Origin: Pseudomonas sp. B21_DOA
Lineage (GTDB): Bacteria > Pseudomonadota > Gammaproteobacteria > Pseudomonadales > Pseudomonadaceae
Assembly: GCA_030544685.1 (NCBI GenBank)
Contig: CP086683.1
Coordinates: forward strand, 2,542,001 to 2,606,000
Reading direction: 5' to 3'
Length of the DNA stretch: 64,000 nt
Below are positions 10,138 through 19,148 of the stretch, piece after piece (within the stretch, counting starts at the first letter, position 1; every line of letters starts with the position of its first letter). Under the pieces are notes generated by a model. That model had not been told where the DNA came from. It searched no databases and worked only from the letters and a program-made list of their open reading frames with translations. A program made the position numbers and the translations under genes.

Positions 10138-10367
10138 CCTGCAAGGAGCAAGTGGCACGATCCAGCGATTATCTCGATGGCCGACTGAGCTTTCGCGAGA
10201 CGCTGATGGTGCGTCATCACCTGTTGTTCTGCCCCAACTGCCGGCGCTTCATGCGGCAGATGCGCGTGATGCAGGCAACCCTGAAGGCGATGCCGGACAA
10301 ACCGGAAGAGGGAGTGGATGCTTTGGCTGAACGCCTGGCGGCGCAGAGGCGCGACGACAGTCCTTGA
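10131..10367 (+). CDS. Small zinc-finger anti-sigma factor (HC2/ZAS type)
   Basis: The product is 78 residues. It has Cys4, then H-x3-C-x2-C in H-L-L-F-C-P-N-C (about residues 29-36), the zinc-binding anti-sigma signature. It has no membrane segment, so unlike many ECF anti-sigmas it should be a soluble cytoplasmic protein holding the upstream sigma factor. The ATG overlaps the sigma gene by 7 bases. The last 35 residues are polar and helical. What signal it senses is not visible, but the zinc-thiolate site suggests redox or metal sensing by analogy with other ZAS proteins. Confidence 0.85.
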   Translation: MLTCKEQVARSSDYLDGRLSFRETLMVRHHLLFCPNCRRFMRQMRVMQATLKAMPDKPEEGVDALAERLAAQRRDDSP

Positions 10368-10440
10368 AAGAGTCAGCCCGGGGCAGCGTCAGCGAACGGA
10401 TGATGGGGATCGCTGGCATTGCACCGGGCTGCAGGACATC

Positions 10441-10498
10441 AGCTTCGAACGACAAGTCGCAAGGGGAGCGGTGACTTGCAGCTTGTCGCTCGAAGCTT
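10441..10498. repeat. Inverted repeat between convergent genes
   Basis: AGCTTCGAACGACAAGTCGC is mirrored by CAGCTTGTCGCTCGAAGCT with a short loop. It sits between the anti-sigma gene and the convergent porin gene and probably acts as a bidirectional terminator. It resembles the GCAGCTGCAAGC repeats near 3.7 kb. Confidence 0.65.
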
Positions 10499-10510
10499 GT
10501 AGCTGTTTTC

Positions 10511-11833
10511 TTAGAACTTCGCTTCAGCGTCCAGCTGCAGGGTGTTGGCGTCGGCATCGCGCTGGCCACGGCTGGCGAAGTCGGCCTTGGTCAGGAAGTA
10601 CGTGGCGCCGACGGCGAAGTTCTTGTCGATGTCGTAACCGACCTTGAACTTGTGCCCGCGCGAGCCAGTGGTGCCGTTGGCAAAGTCGGAGTCGGTGAAG
10701 GCGCCGACCACGGCGTTGCGCTGCACGTCGCGATAGTTGTAGTCGAGGTTGAAACCGAACACTTTCGACTTGGCACCGAGCAACCATGCAGTGTCCTGAT
10801 CGGTCACGGCATCGTTGTTCTTCACGTACTGGCCGTAGAACGACAGTGGCATTGGCAGGCCGCCGATGTCGATCTGGCTGAACCCTTCATACAGACGGAA
10901 TTCGTTGTTCGCCGAGTTGCCGTTGACCGCCAGGGCGCACGGCGTTGAGGTGCCGGTGCAGCGGCTGTCTTCGTCGTTCTGGTAGGCGTAGACGCTGCCG
11001 CCCAAGGTCATTTTTAGGTTGTCGGTGATGTTGAAGCGGCTGCCCAACTGGCCAGCGGTCAGGCGCAGGTCGTGGCGGAATTGCACGCCGTCGCCGTCAA
11101 CGTTGTCCTTGAGGTTGTAGTTACCCAGGCTGCCGAACAGTTCGGCGCTACCGCCCAGTGGATACTTGTAGGTAACGGCCAGACCTTCCGGGTTGATGTC
11201 GCTGTCCCAGATCACGTCGCCCATGCTGACCCACGGTTGCAGCATCTTGCCGCCGATCACGTGCAGGTTCTTGATCTGATCCGGGTGGTAGTCGATGTAG
11301 CCGAGGTCGAGCCAGATCTGCTTCTTGTCGAAGTAGTTGTCCTGATCCTGGTTGGTCGAGCGCGCGTCGTCGCCACCGCCAGTGGCGATACGGATGCCGG
11401 TGTCTACTTGCGGGTTGATCTCGGTGTAGGCGCCCAGACGCGCACGGATGCGCTGGCGATCCTTGTCGCGGCCGCCGTTGTTCGGCTCGCCGTCGATCTT
11501 GATGGTTTCCTGACGGATACGTACGTCGCCCTTGAACTGGGTCTTGGCCGCCCAGGCCAGTTTCTGGTCGAACAGGCTCTGTTCGTTGGTCTTCTTCGCG
11601 ACCGCAGCCACTTGTTCGTTGGTTTCCTGCTGCGCCTGTTGGGCGATTTGCTGAGCCTTCTGATCCTTGGCCAGTTCTGTTTGCAGCTCGATGTACTGCG
11701 CCTGGGAAATCGACCCGTTGGCCTTGAGCATGTCGAGCAGTTTGGCGTCGACTGCAGCACTGGCCGGAACGCTCATGGCCAGCAACAAGCCGCCGCACAG
11801 GGCCGCTGCAGTTTTCGTGGAAGCAAGACGCAT
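10511..11833 (-). CDS. Outer-membrane putative porin (Porin_5-like)
   Basis: The product has 440 residues with a signal peptide ending A-S-A-A (about residues 1-23). A short coiled region rich in Gln/Ala follows (residues about 45-80: Q-Q-I-A-Q-Q-A-Q-Q-E-T), then beta strands with alternating aromatics, and a terminal Phe typical of outer-membrane barrels. It matches the Pseudomonas family usually annotated as putative porin. The ATG at 11833 has GGAG seven bases upstream. An upstream in-frame extension to 11878 would spoil the signal peptide and is rejected. The substrate is unknown. The leader holds two hairpins. Confidence 0.85.
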   Translation of the reverse strand: MRLASTKTAAALCGGLLLAMSVPASAAVDAKLLDMLKANGSISQAQYIELQTELAKDQKAQQIAQQAQQETNEQVAAVAKKTNEQSLFDQKLAWAAKTQFKGDVRIRQETIKIDGEPNNGGRDKDRQRIRARLGAYTEINPQVDTGIRIATGGGDDARSTNQDQDNYFDKKQIWLDLGYIDYHPDQIKNLHVIGGKMLQPWVSMGDVIWDSDINPEGLAVTYKYPLGGSAELFGSLGNYNLKDNVDGDGVQFRHDLRLTAGQLGSRFNITDNLKMTLGGSVYAYQNDEDSRCTGTSTPCALAVNGNSANNEFRLYEGFSQIDIGGLPMPLSFYGQYVKNNDAVTDQDTAWLLGAKSKVFGFNLDYNYRDVQRNAVVGAFTDSDFANGTTGSRGHKFKVGYDIDKNFAVGATYFLTKADFASRGQRDADANTLQLDAEAKF

Positions 11834-11880
11834 AGCAATCTCCGAAGATGAAGGGGATGGCTGAACCATCCTGGGCACAA

Positions 11881-11923
11881 CCGGCCTGAAGGCCGGAAAA
11901 CTGTGTCCGGGTTAGAACCCGGC
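11881..11923 (-). promoter_or_regulatory. Two GC-rich hairpins in the porin leader
   Basis: CCGGCC-TGAA-GGCCGG (11881-11896) and CCGGGTT-AG-AACCCGG (11908-11923) are perfect short palindromes 48-90 bases upstream of the porin start. They could be mRNA-stabilising stems or operators, and nothing distinguishes these possibilities here. Confidence 0.4.
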
Positions 11924-12114
11924 GCTCTAAAAACAGGCGCCAGTATCGCGATGGTTTATGACAGAGCGGTGGCACAGTGATGGCAGGTTGATGACGATGC
12001 GTATCGAGCGTGAACTATCGACCTAGAGCGCTGTCGGCCGATTGAGCGTGTGCAACCGGGTCGCGATCAGCGATACTCGCCGGGCTTTGTCGCCAAGCTG
12101 TGGAGTGCCAGTGA

Positions 12115-13240
12115 ATGCCGTTGCAACGCCTGCAAGACCTGTCAGAAATCGCCCCGGCAAGCTGGGATGCGCTGGTGCCGGACAACCAGCCGTTCCTGCG
12201 TCACGCCTTCCTCAGCGCGCTGGAGGACAGCGGCAGTGTCGGCCCGCATTCAGGCTGGCAGCCCGAACATTTACTGCATATCGAAGATGATCGACTGATC
12301 GCCGCGCTGCCCAGTTACCGCAAATGGCACTCCTACGGCGAGTACGTCTTCGATCACGGCTGGGCCGACGCTTGCGCCCGTGCCGGCATCGATTACTACC
12401 CCAAACTGTTGACCGCCGTGCCGTTCAGTCCGGTCAGCGGGCCGCGCTTGCTGGCGGCAAAAGTGGAGGACGGTTTCGAGTTGCTGAAAAGCCTGCCGGG
12501 CTATTTGCAGATCGAAGAGCTCTCCAGCGCGCACATCAACTTCACCGATCCGTTTACCGACGCGGCGATGGCGGAACAGCCGGGCTGGCTGCAGCGCATC
12601 GGCTGTCAGTATCACTGGCAGAGCCGTGGTTACCGCGACTTTCAGGATTTCCTCGACGCCCTCAGCTCACGCAAGCGCAAACAGATGCGCAAGGAACGCG
12701 AGCAAGTGGCGGGGCAGGGCTTTGAGTTCGAGTGGTTGCAGGGGCGTGAGCTGGACGAGGCACAGTGGGACTTTGTTTACGCCTGCTATGCCAACACCTA
12801 CGCGGTGCGGCGGCAGGCGCCGTATCTGACGCGGGAGTTCTTCAGTCTACTGGCTGAACGCATGCCCGAAGCGATTCGCGTGGTCCTGGCCAAACAGGGC
12901 CTCACGGCCGGTGGCGATGGCGTTCAGTCTGGTCGGTGGCGACAGTTTCTACGGACGGTATTGGGGCTGCCTGGCCGAGTTTGATCGGCTGCATTTCGAA
13001 ACGTGTTTCTATCAGGGCATGGATTACGCGATTGCCCATGGCATCCAGCGTTTCGATGCCGGGGCGCAGGGCGAGCACAAGTTGATTCGCGGCTTTGAAC
13101 CGGTGATCACCCATTCCTGGCACTACCTGCGCCATCCGGGGTTGAAAGCGGAGGTAAAGGATTTCCTTCAGCAAGAGCGCGCCGGCGTGCTGGCGTATGC
13201 CGAAGAGGCCCGGACAGCGTTGCCTTATCGCCAAACCTAG
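12115..13240 (+). CDS. FemAB/GNAT-like acyltransferase-fold protein (COG3146 type), frameshifted
   Basis: The first 260 or so residues run in one frame to the Lys-Gln-Gly near 12900. The continuation (M-A-M-A-F-S-L-V-G-G-D-S-F-Y) is in another frame starting near 12902. Removing one C at 12900-12901 joins them into about 374 residues, the normal size of this peptidogalycan-biosynthesis/FemAB-like family. A basic helix R-K-R-K-Q-M-R-K-E-R-E is characteristic. The C-terminal half carries the conserved G-R-Y-W-G and H-F-E-x-C-F-Y-Q-G-M-D-Y-A-I motifs. The biochemical role is not established. The gene stands alone with its own upstream region. Confidence 0.8.
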
Positions 13241-13251
13241 TTCCAGATCCC

Positions 13252-13277
13252 CTGTGGGAGCGAGCCTGCTCGCGAAG
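13252..13277. repeat. Single REP element
   Basis: One copy of CTGTGGGAGCGAGCCTGCTC with no facing partner. Confidence 0.8.
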
Positions 13278-13297
13278 GCGGTGTGTCAGTTAACGCT

Positions 13298-13328
13298 GAT
13301 CGTTCCCACGCAGAGCGTGGGAACGATC
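13298..13328. terminator. Palindrome GATCGTTCCCACGC / GCGTGGGAACGATC
   Basis: A perfect inverted repeat with a small loop lies between the convergent acyltransferase-like and ABC exporter genes. It belongs to the same dispersed family as 3711-3818 and can act as a stem for either direction. Confidence 0.65.
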
Positions 13329-13344
13329 GTGGAAAGCGGGTAAC

Positions 13345-15177
13345 TCAATCGATGCCGACAAACCCGCCGGTCTGGTGCGCCCACAACCGCGCATACAAGC
13401 CGCGATGGGCGAGCAGTTCGGCGTGGGTGCCGCTTTCGGCGATCTTGCCGTCTCTCCAGCACCACCAGGCGGTCCATGCGCGCGATGGTCGAGAGACGGT
13501 GGGCGATGGCGATCACGGTTTTGCCCTGCATCAAGGTCTCGAGGCTTTCCTGAATCGCCGCTTCGACTTCCGAATCCAGCGCCGAGGTGGCTTCGTCCAT
13601 GATCAGGATCGGCGCGTCCTTGAGCAGCACCCGCGCAATCGCGATGCGCTGGCGCTGACCGCCGGACAGTTTCACCCCGCGCTCGCCGACATGCGCATCG
13701 AAACCGGTACGGCCTTCAGCGTCGGACAGCAGCGGGATGAACTCATCGGCGCGAGCCTTGTGCACCGCCTCCCACAGTTCGGCGTCGGTGGCGTCGGGTT
13801 TGCCGTAGAGCAAGTTGTCGCGGATCGAGCGATGCAGCAGCGAGGTGTCCTGAGTGATCATGCCGATCCGTGCGCGCAGGCTTTCCTGGCCGACTTCGGC
13901 GATGTTCTGCCCATCGATCAGGATGCGTCCGCCCTCGACGTCGTACAGGCGCAGGAGAAGGTTGACCAGGGTTGATTTGCCGGCGCCGGACGGGCCGATC
14001 AAACCGATTTTTTCCCCGGTTTGATGTTCAGGTTGAGGTCGCCGATGATCCCGCGCTTCTTCCCGTAGTGAAAATCCACGTGCTCGAAACGCACTTCGCC
14101 CGAGGCGACAGCCAGCGGTTGGGCCTGCTCGCGGTCGGTGACGCTGACCGGTTGCGAAATCGTCCGCAGACCGTCCTGCACCATGCCGATGTTTTCGAAG
14201 ATTCCGGTGACCACCCACATGATCCAGCCGGACATGTTGACGATGCGAATCACCAGGCCGGTGGCCAGGGCAATCGCGCCGACGGTGATCAGCGACTGCG
14301 TCCACAGCCACAAGGCCAGGGCGGTGGTGCCGACAATCAGCAGGCCGTTCATGGTGGTGATCGCCACGTCCATGCTGGTCACCACGCGACCGGCCATTTG
14401 CGCTTTGACGGTCTGTTCTTCGATCGCTTCCTTGGCGTAGTGCTGTTCGAAGTTGGTGTGGGCGAACAGTTTCAGCGTGGCGATATTGGTGTAGCCGTCG
14501 ACGATACGGCCCATCAGTTTCGAGCGTGCGTCAGAAGCCTCTACCGAGCGCTCTTTCACGCGCGGCACGAAGTAATACAGCGCGCCGATGTAAGCGACGA
14601 TCCAGGTCAGCAACGGGATCATCAGGCGCCAGTCGGCTTCGGCGAACAGCACCAGCGAGCTGATCGCGTAGATCACCACGTGCCACAGCGCATCGACTGC
14701 CTGCACGGCGGAGTCGCGCAGCGAGTTGCCGGTCTGCATGATGCGCTGGGCGATGCGCCCGGCGAAGTCGTTCTGGAAGAAGTTCAGGCTCTGCTTGAGC
14801 ACGTAACTGTGGTTCTGCCAGCGGATCATGCTGGTCATGCCGGGGCTCAGGGTCTGATGCACCAGCAGGTCGTGCAGGGCAAAGAAGATCGGTCGCAGCA
14901 CCAGAGCGACCACCAGCATCCAGGTCAATTCGAGGGCGTGGTCGCTGAAGAAATTCGGGTTGGGCGTGCCTTGGGCCAGATCGATGATGCGGCTCAGGTA
15001 GCTGAACAGCGCTACTTCGATCAACGAGGCAAACAGGCCGATGACGAGCAGGGCAGCGAAACTCGGCCAGACCTGCTTCAGGTAATAGACGTAGAAGGGC
15101 CAGACGCGGTCCGGCGGGGACGCCGTCGGGGCGTCGCGGAAGATATCGATCAGTTGTTCGAAACGGCGATAGAGCAT
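13345..15177 (-). CDS. ABC exporter, fused permease and ATPase (MsbA-like), two frameshifts
   Basis: The N-terminal 330 or so residues carry six membrane helices of an ABC type-1 exporter. The C-terminal half holds Walker [10 protein letters not shown], signature L-S-G-G-Q, and Walker [10 protein letters not shown]. Two breaks interrupt it. One is a missing G beside the T6/C4 run at 14008-14017, just before Walker A. The other is an extra base at 13450-13455 near the C-terminus. Repair gives about 610 residues ending G-G-F-V-G-I-D at 13345. Both are likely sequence errors. The substrate is unknown, and lipids, peptides or drugs are all possible. It follows the cyclophilin gene on the same strand. 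Confidence 0.88.
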
Positions 15178-15264
15178 CAGATAACCGCCCGGAATCCGGG
15201 CTCTCCTTTATCAGTGCGAGCGGCGCAGGCTCAGCCCCACGCCGCTCGATATGCCCGGTGAAAC

Positions 15265-15829
15265 TCAGTCGATGCGCTTGGCCGACTTGATGATCACAGG
15301 GTCGACAGGCACGTCTCTGCATGCCTTGTTTGGTGGTGGTCGGCGAGTTGACGATGATGTCCACGACATCCATGCCCTTGACCACTTTGGCGAACACCGC
15401 GTAACCGGCGTCACGACCCGGATCGAGGAAGGCGTTGTCGGCAACGTTGATGAAGAACTGGCTGGTCGCCGAATCAGGGTTGGAAGTACGCGCCATCGAC
15501 AGGGTACCGCGAACGTTGTGCAGGCCATTGCTGGCTTCGTTCTTGATCGGCGCCTTGGTCTCTTTCTGTTGCATTTGCTGGGTGAAGCCGCCGCCCTGAG
15601 CCATGAAGCCCGGGATCACGCGGTGGAAAATGGTGTTGTTGTAGAAGCCGCTGTCGACGTATTCAAGGAAGTTCTTCGTGCTGATCGGTGCCTTGACCGG
15701 GTCCAGTTCGATTTCGATCTGGCCGTTGGTGGTGTCCAGCAGCACGTGGGGCGCCTTGGCCGGGGTAGCAGCCATCAGGTTGGCGGCAAACAGTACGGAG
15801 CCGGCGGCGAGGGCGAGTTTTTTCAGCAT
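15265..15829 (-). CDS. Secreted cyclophilin-type peptidyl-prolyl cis-trans isomerase
   Basis: A signal peptide (L-F-A-A-N-L-M-A-A) is followed by a compact cyclophilin domain with [13 protein letters not shown], the substrate-binding and catalytic loop, and S-Q-F-F-I-N. It should assist folding of periplasmic or outer-membrane proteins. The reading frame goes wrong at 15313-15318, where one extra base turns the usual end [14 protein letters not shown] into a nonsense run-on. Deleting it restores the stop at 15265 and a length of about 187 residues. It starts 4 bases after the hydrolase stop, so they are co-transcribed. The architecture is like PpiA. Confidence 0.88.
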
Positions 15830-15832
15830 GGG

Positions 15833-16636
15833 TCAGTGATCCTGAGAGTGAAGGTCGGCTGTGGCGAGAAAATCCAGCAGCGTGTGATTGAAGCGTTCGG
15901 GTTGATCGAGCGGGGTGGCATGGCGCGAATCGGCGATGACCACCAGCCGCGCATCCGGCAGCAGTTTTACATAGGTTTCCTTTAACGCCACCGGTGTGTA
16001 GTCACGGTCGGCGCTGATGACGAGCGTTGGACAGGACACCCGGGAAAGTCGTTCCTGGACGCCCCAGCCCACGATCGCATCGAAGCTGGCGAGATAAGCA
16101 CGTTTGTCGTTTTTTGCCCAGCGTTCGGCCATTTTCCGCCGCAGATCGGCCTGTTCCGACTTGGGAAAAAGTTTGCTGCCGAGGGCTTTGCCGATGGTTT
16201 CCAGGCTGAGCAGGCGCATCAGGCTCCAGCGTTTGAACCACTGCCAGTAGTCATCGCGCGTGCGCAATTTGACCTGAGGTGCGCTGTTGACGATGGTCAG
16301 GCTCTTGAGTGCCTGCGGCTGATCGACGGCGAGTTGAAAGCCGATCATCCCGCCCATCGACAGCCCGACGTAATGTACCGGGCCGAGGCGCAGGTGCTCG
16401 ATCAACGCCAGCAGGTCGGCGCTGAACCCGGCGATGCTGTAGCGCTCGCGGGGTTTGTCCGAGCGCCCGTGGCCGCGAATGTCCGGGACGATCACCCGGT
16501 AGTGCGCAGCTAGCGCCGGGATCTGCATTTCCCAGTCCAGGGTGCTCGAGCCGAGCCCGTGAACCAGCAGCAACGGCGCACCGTGGCCATATTCCTCGTA
16601 GTGCAGGTTGCAACCTTCGTGCTCGAAATACGCCAT
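15833..16636 (-). CDS. Alpha/beta-fold hydrolase
   Basis: The product is 267 residues. The nucleophile elbow is G-L-S-M-G-G (Ser about residue 94), the oxyanion region is V-H-G-L-G-S-S, and the late His is in D-S-R-H-A-T-P. These are the hallmarks of an esterase-type alpha/beta hydrolase. No lid or signal peptide is seen, so it is probably cytoplasmic. The ATG at 16636 follows GGAG at 7 bases. It lies 14 bases after the LysR gene and 4 bases before the cyclophilin gene, and the three probably form one operon. The substrate is not predictable. Confidence 0.82.
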   Translation of the reverse strand: MAYFEHEGCNLHYEEYGHGAPLLLVHGLGSSTLDWEMQIPALAAHYRVIVPDIRGHGRSDKPRERYSIAGFSADLLALIEHLRLGPVHYVGLSMGGMIGFQLAVDQPQALKSLTIVNSAPQVKLRTRDDYWQWFKRWSLMRLLSLETIGKALGSKLFPKSEQADLRRKMAERWAKNDKRAYLASFDAIVGWGVQERLSRVSCPTLVISADRDYTPVALKETYVKLLPDARLVVIADSRHATPLDQPERFNHTLLDFLATADLHSQDH

Positions 16637-16650
16637 CGGTGAACTCCGTG

Positions 16651-17574
16651 TCAGGCTTGTTCTGGTGCGGCAAACGGTGCGTCCAGCGGCAAGGTGTCGA
16701 AGGTGCGCAACAATTCGATTAGGATTTGTGTGGCCGGGCCCAGGGGCTTGTCCTTGTTCGAATACAGATAGAAGCTCGAATTGCGGCTGCCGCCCCGATC
16801 CAACGGTAGCAGCTTGAGCGAGCCATCCTTGAGTTCGCGGTCGATCATGTGTCGCGGCAGCCAGGCAAAGCCCAGGCCGCTGCTGACGAAGGTCGCGGCG
16901 GTGGCGAGGCTGCCGACGGTCCAGCGCTGCTCGGCGCCGAGCCAGCCGACATCGCGCGGCTGCTGGCGGCCGGAGTCGCGGATCACCACTTGCATCTGGG
17001 TTTCCAGATCCTGAAAGCTCAGCTCGCGGTTGAGCCGGTGCAGCGGGTGGTCAGGATGGGCAACGGCGACGAACTCGACATCGCTCAACTCCGCACCCAG
17101 GTAGCCCGGAATGCTCAGGCCGGTGATGGCCAGATCCGCCACGCCTTCGAGCAGCACTTCCTCGACGCCCGACAACACTTCCTCACGCAGACGCACGCGG
17201 CAGCCGCGACTCTGCGGCATGAACGCGGTCAGGGCGCGGACGATCCGCGCGCTTGGGTAGGCCGCATCCACCACCAGCCGCACTTCCGCTTCCCAGCCTT
17301 GCTCCATGTGATGCGCGAGGTCTTCGAGTTGGCTGGCCTGTTTCACCAGTTGCCGGGAACGGCGCAGCAATACGCCGCCGGCTTCGGTGAGCACAGCTTT
17401 GCGCCCATCGATGCGCAGCAACGGCACGCCGAGCTGATCCTGCATGCGGGCGACGGTGTAGCTCACCGATGATTGCGAACGGTGCAGGGCCTCGGCGGCC
17501 TGGGCGAATCCGCCGTGGTCGACCACGGCCTGCAACGTTCGCCATTGATCAAGGGTCACGCGGGGCGCTTTCAT
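16651..17574 (-). CDS. LysR-family transcriptional regulator
   Basis: The product is 307 residues. It has an N-terminal winged helix (L-D-Q-W-R-T-L-Q-A-V-V-D-H-G-G-F, then S-Q-S-S-V-S-Y-T-V) and a periplasmic-binding-protein-like effector domain. The ATG at 17574 was preferred over a TTG one codon upstream because AGGAG lies 6 bases before it. It heads a likely operon with the hydrolase and cyclophilin, and is divergent from the small exported protein gene 49 bases away, the usual arrangement for a LysR target. The effector is unknown. Confidence 0.88.
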   Translation of the reverse strand: MKAPRVTLDQWRTLQAVVDHGGFAQAAEALHRSQSSVSYTVARMQDQLGVPLLRIDGRKAVLTEAGGVLLRRSRQLVKQASQLEDLAHHMEQGWEAEVRLVVDAAYPSARIVRALTAFMPQSRGCRVRLREEVLSGVEEVLLEGVADLAITGLSIPGYLGAELSDVEFVAVAHPDHPLHRLNRELSFQDLETQMQVVIRDSGRQQPRDVGWLGAEQRWTVGSLATAATFVSSGLGFAWLPRHMIDRELKDGSLKLLPLDRGGSRNSSFYLYSNKDKPLGPATQILIELLRTFDTLPLDAPFAAPEQA

Positions 17575-17623
17575 CAATAGCTCCTCTTGTCCTAAGCTGG
17601 CCGTCCCTCATGGAGACTGCCGA

Positions 17624-17938
17624 ATGAAAAAATTCTGTTGTGTGGTGCTGGCGCTGCTGCCGCTGACCGCGTTTGCCTATCCGATTGATGTGCAGAAAGA
17701 TCTCAACGGCATGAAGATCGACTTCGAGACGTTCGATACCGACAACGACATCGGCTCGATCCGCGTGGCCAACTACGGTGATGTCGACGCGACCTGCCGT
17801 GCGGTGTTCAGCAACGGCCCGGAAGCACCACGCACGCGCAGCATCGATGTGCCGGCCGGCAAGCATAAAAACGCCACGGCCAAGTTCACCCGCGAAATCA
17901 TCAAGCTGCGCATCAAACTGACCTGCACCCCGAAATAA
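17624..17938 (+). CDS. Small exported protein of unknown function
   Basis: The product has 104 residues with a clear signal peptide (M-K-K-F then a hydrophobic core, cleavage near A-F-A-Y). The mature part is about 85 residues, contains two Cys (in A-T-C-R-A and L-T-C-T-P) that could form a disulphide, and looks beta-rich. The gene is divergent from the LysR regulator with only 49 bases between starts, so they may share control. I do not recognise a characterised family. In Pseudomonas genomes similar proteins carry varied automatic names. Confidence 0.75.
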   Translation: MKKFCCVVLALLPLTAFAYPIDVQKDLNGMKIDFETFDTDNDIGSIRVANYGDVDATCRAVFSNGPEAPRTRSIDVPAGKHKNATAKFTREIIKLRIKLTCTPK

Positions 17939-17967
17939 GCTCGGTCTTGTGAACACCGTGGATCCAT

Positions 17968-18057
17968 TGTGGGAGCGAGCCTGCTCGCGAAGACGGAGTG
18001 TCATCCAGAGATGATGTGACTGACATTCCGCTTTCGCGAGCAGGCTCGCTCCCGCAT
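17968..18057. repeat. REP inverted pair
   Basis: Copies at about 17968-17992 and 18033-18057 face each other. The second has CCCGCA instead of CCCACA. The pair sits after the exported-protein gene. Confidence 0.85.
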
Positions 18058-18189
18058 GGGTATTTGGGTTTAGCTTATAAACGAATTTATCGATGGGTTA
18101 CAGCGGATATTTGCGCTTTTTCATCGATTCGACTCTGTTTAACCTTCACTCCATCGACTTACAACATATTCGGATGGAGGCTACACACC

Positions 18190-18789
18190 ATGTCCCGCGT
18201 TCTGATCATCGAAAGCAGTGCCCGCCAGCAAGACTCGGTTTCCCGTCAATTGACCCAGACCTTCATCGCTCAGTGGAAAGCCGCGCACCCTGCCGATCAG
18301 ATCACCGTGCGTGACCTCGCCGCGAACCCGGTGCCGCATCTGGACGCCAACTTGCTGGGTGGCTGGATGAAGCCTGCCGAACAGCGCAATGCCAGCGAAC
18401 AGGCGTCCCTGGACCGCTCCAACCAATTGACTGATGAGCTGCTTGCCGCCGACGTGCTGGTGATGGCTGCACCGATGTACAACTTTGCGATCCCGAGCAC
18501 GCTCAAGGCCTGGCTCGATCATGTGCTGCGCGCCGGGGTGACCTTCAAATATACCGAGACTGGCCCGCAAGGTCTGCTCAGCGGCAAGCGTGCCTTTGTC
18601 CTGACCGCTCGCGGCGGTGTGTATGCCGGTGGTCCGGCGGATCATCAGGAACCGTACCTGCGGCAGGTGATGGGTTTCATCGGCATCAACGACGTGACCT
18701 TTATCCATGCCGAGGGCATGAACCTGGGCGGTGACTTCCAGGAGAAGGGCCTGAATCAGGCCAACGCCAAATTGTCTCAGGTCGCTTGA
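18190..18789 (+). CDS. azoR: FMN-dependent NADH-azoreductase
   Basis: The product is 199 residues, close to E. coli AzoR (201). It has a flavodoxin-like fold with the N-terminal phosphate-binding segment I-E-S-S-A-R-Q-Q-D-S, the conserved P-M-Y-N-F-A-I-P loop that holds FMN, and T-A-R-G-G-V-Y in the third FMN-contacting loop. It reduces azo and quinone compounds with two electrons from NADH in the cytoplasm. The ATG at 18190 follows CGGATGGAGG. A LysR regulator is not adjacent on this side. Confidence 0.9.
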   Translation: MSRVLIIESSARQQDSVSRQLTQTFIAQWKAAHPADQITVRDLAANPVPHLDANLLGGWMKPAEQRNASEQASLDRSNQLTDELLAADVLVMAAPMYNFAIPSTLKAWLDHVLRAGVTFKYTETGPQGLLSGKRAFVLTARGGVYAGGPADHQEPYLRQVMGFIGINDVTFIHAEGMNLGGDFQEKGLNQANAKLSQVA

Positions 18790-18896
18790 TCGGTTAATCG
18801 CCAGATAATCGCTGGATGGTCTAGTGACCTGGCGCAACCCCTTCAAGGTTCCACGCGCATCGAACCTCCCTTTGCACTTTTGCTCCTGAGTGCTGT

Positions 18897-18934
18897 AGCC
18901 CGATTGAACGCTTTAGCGAGATCGGGCTTTTTTT
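18897..18934 (+). terminator. Rho-independent terminator
   Basis: AGCCCGAT and ATCGGGCT form a stem followed by a T7 tract. It lies 108 bases after azoR, so it ends the azoR transcript or that of an unannotated short RNA upstream. Confidence 0.8.
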
Positions 18935-18980
18935 GTCTGCGATTTTTCTGAACACTGCACATCCGAATTTCACATAAGTC

Positions 18981-19073
18981 CCTGTGGGAGCGGGCTTGCC
19001 CGCGATGGCGGAGTGTCAGTCGACAAATACTTGCCTGACACTCCTCATCGCGGGCAAGCCCGCTCCCACAGGG
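18981..19073. repeat. REP inverted pair, GGGCTTGCCCGC variant
   Basis: CCTGTGGGAGCGGGCTTGCC at 18981 is mirrored by GGCAAGCCCGCTCCCACAGG ending at 19073. Confidence 0.85.
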
Positions 19074-19148
19074 ATTTGTGTTGTTCGAGGGTTCGCGGTC
19101 TGGCGCAAAACCCGCTATCGTCGCCGCCATTCGATTTTCGAGGCGAGC

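Larger units (their letters stand above)
18790..19148. other. Intergenic region azoR to DMT transporter
   Basis: It contains a rho-independent terminator at 18897-18934 and an inverted REP pair at 18981-19073. No open reading frame with a ribosome site was found. Confidence 0.6.
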
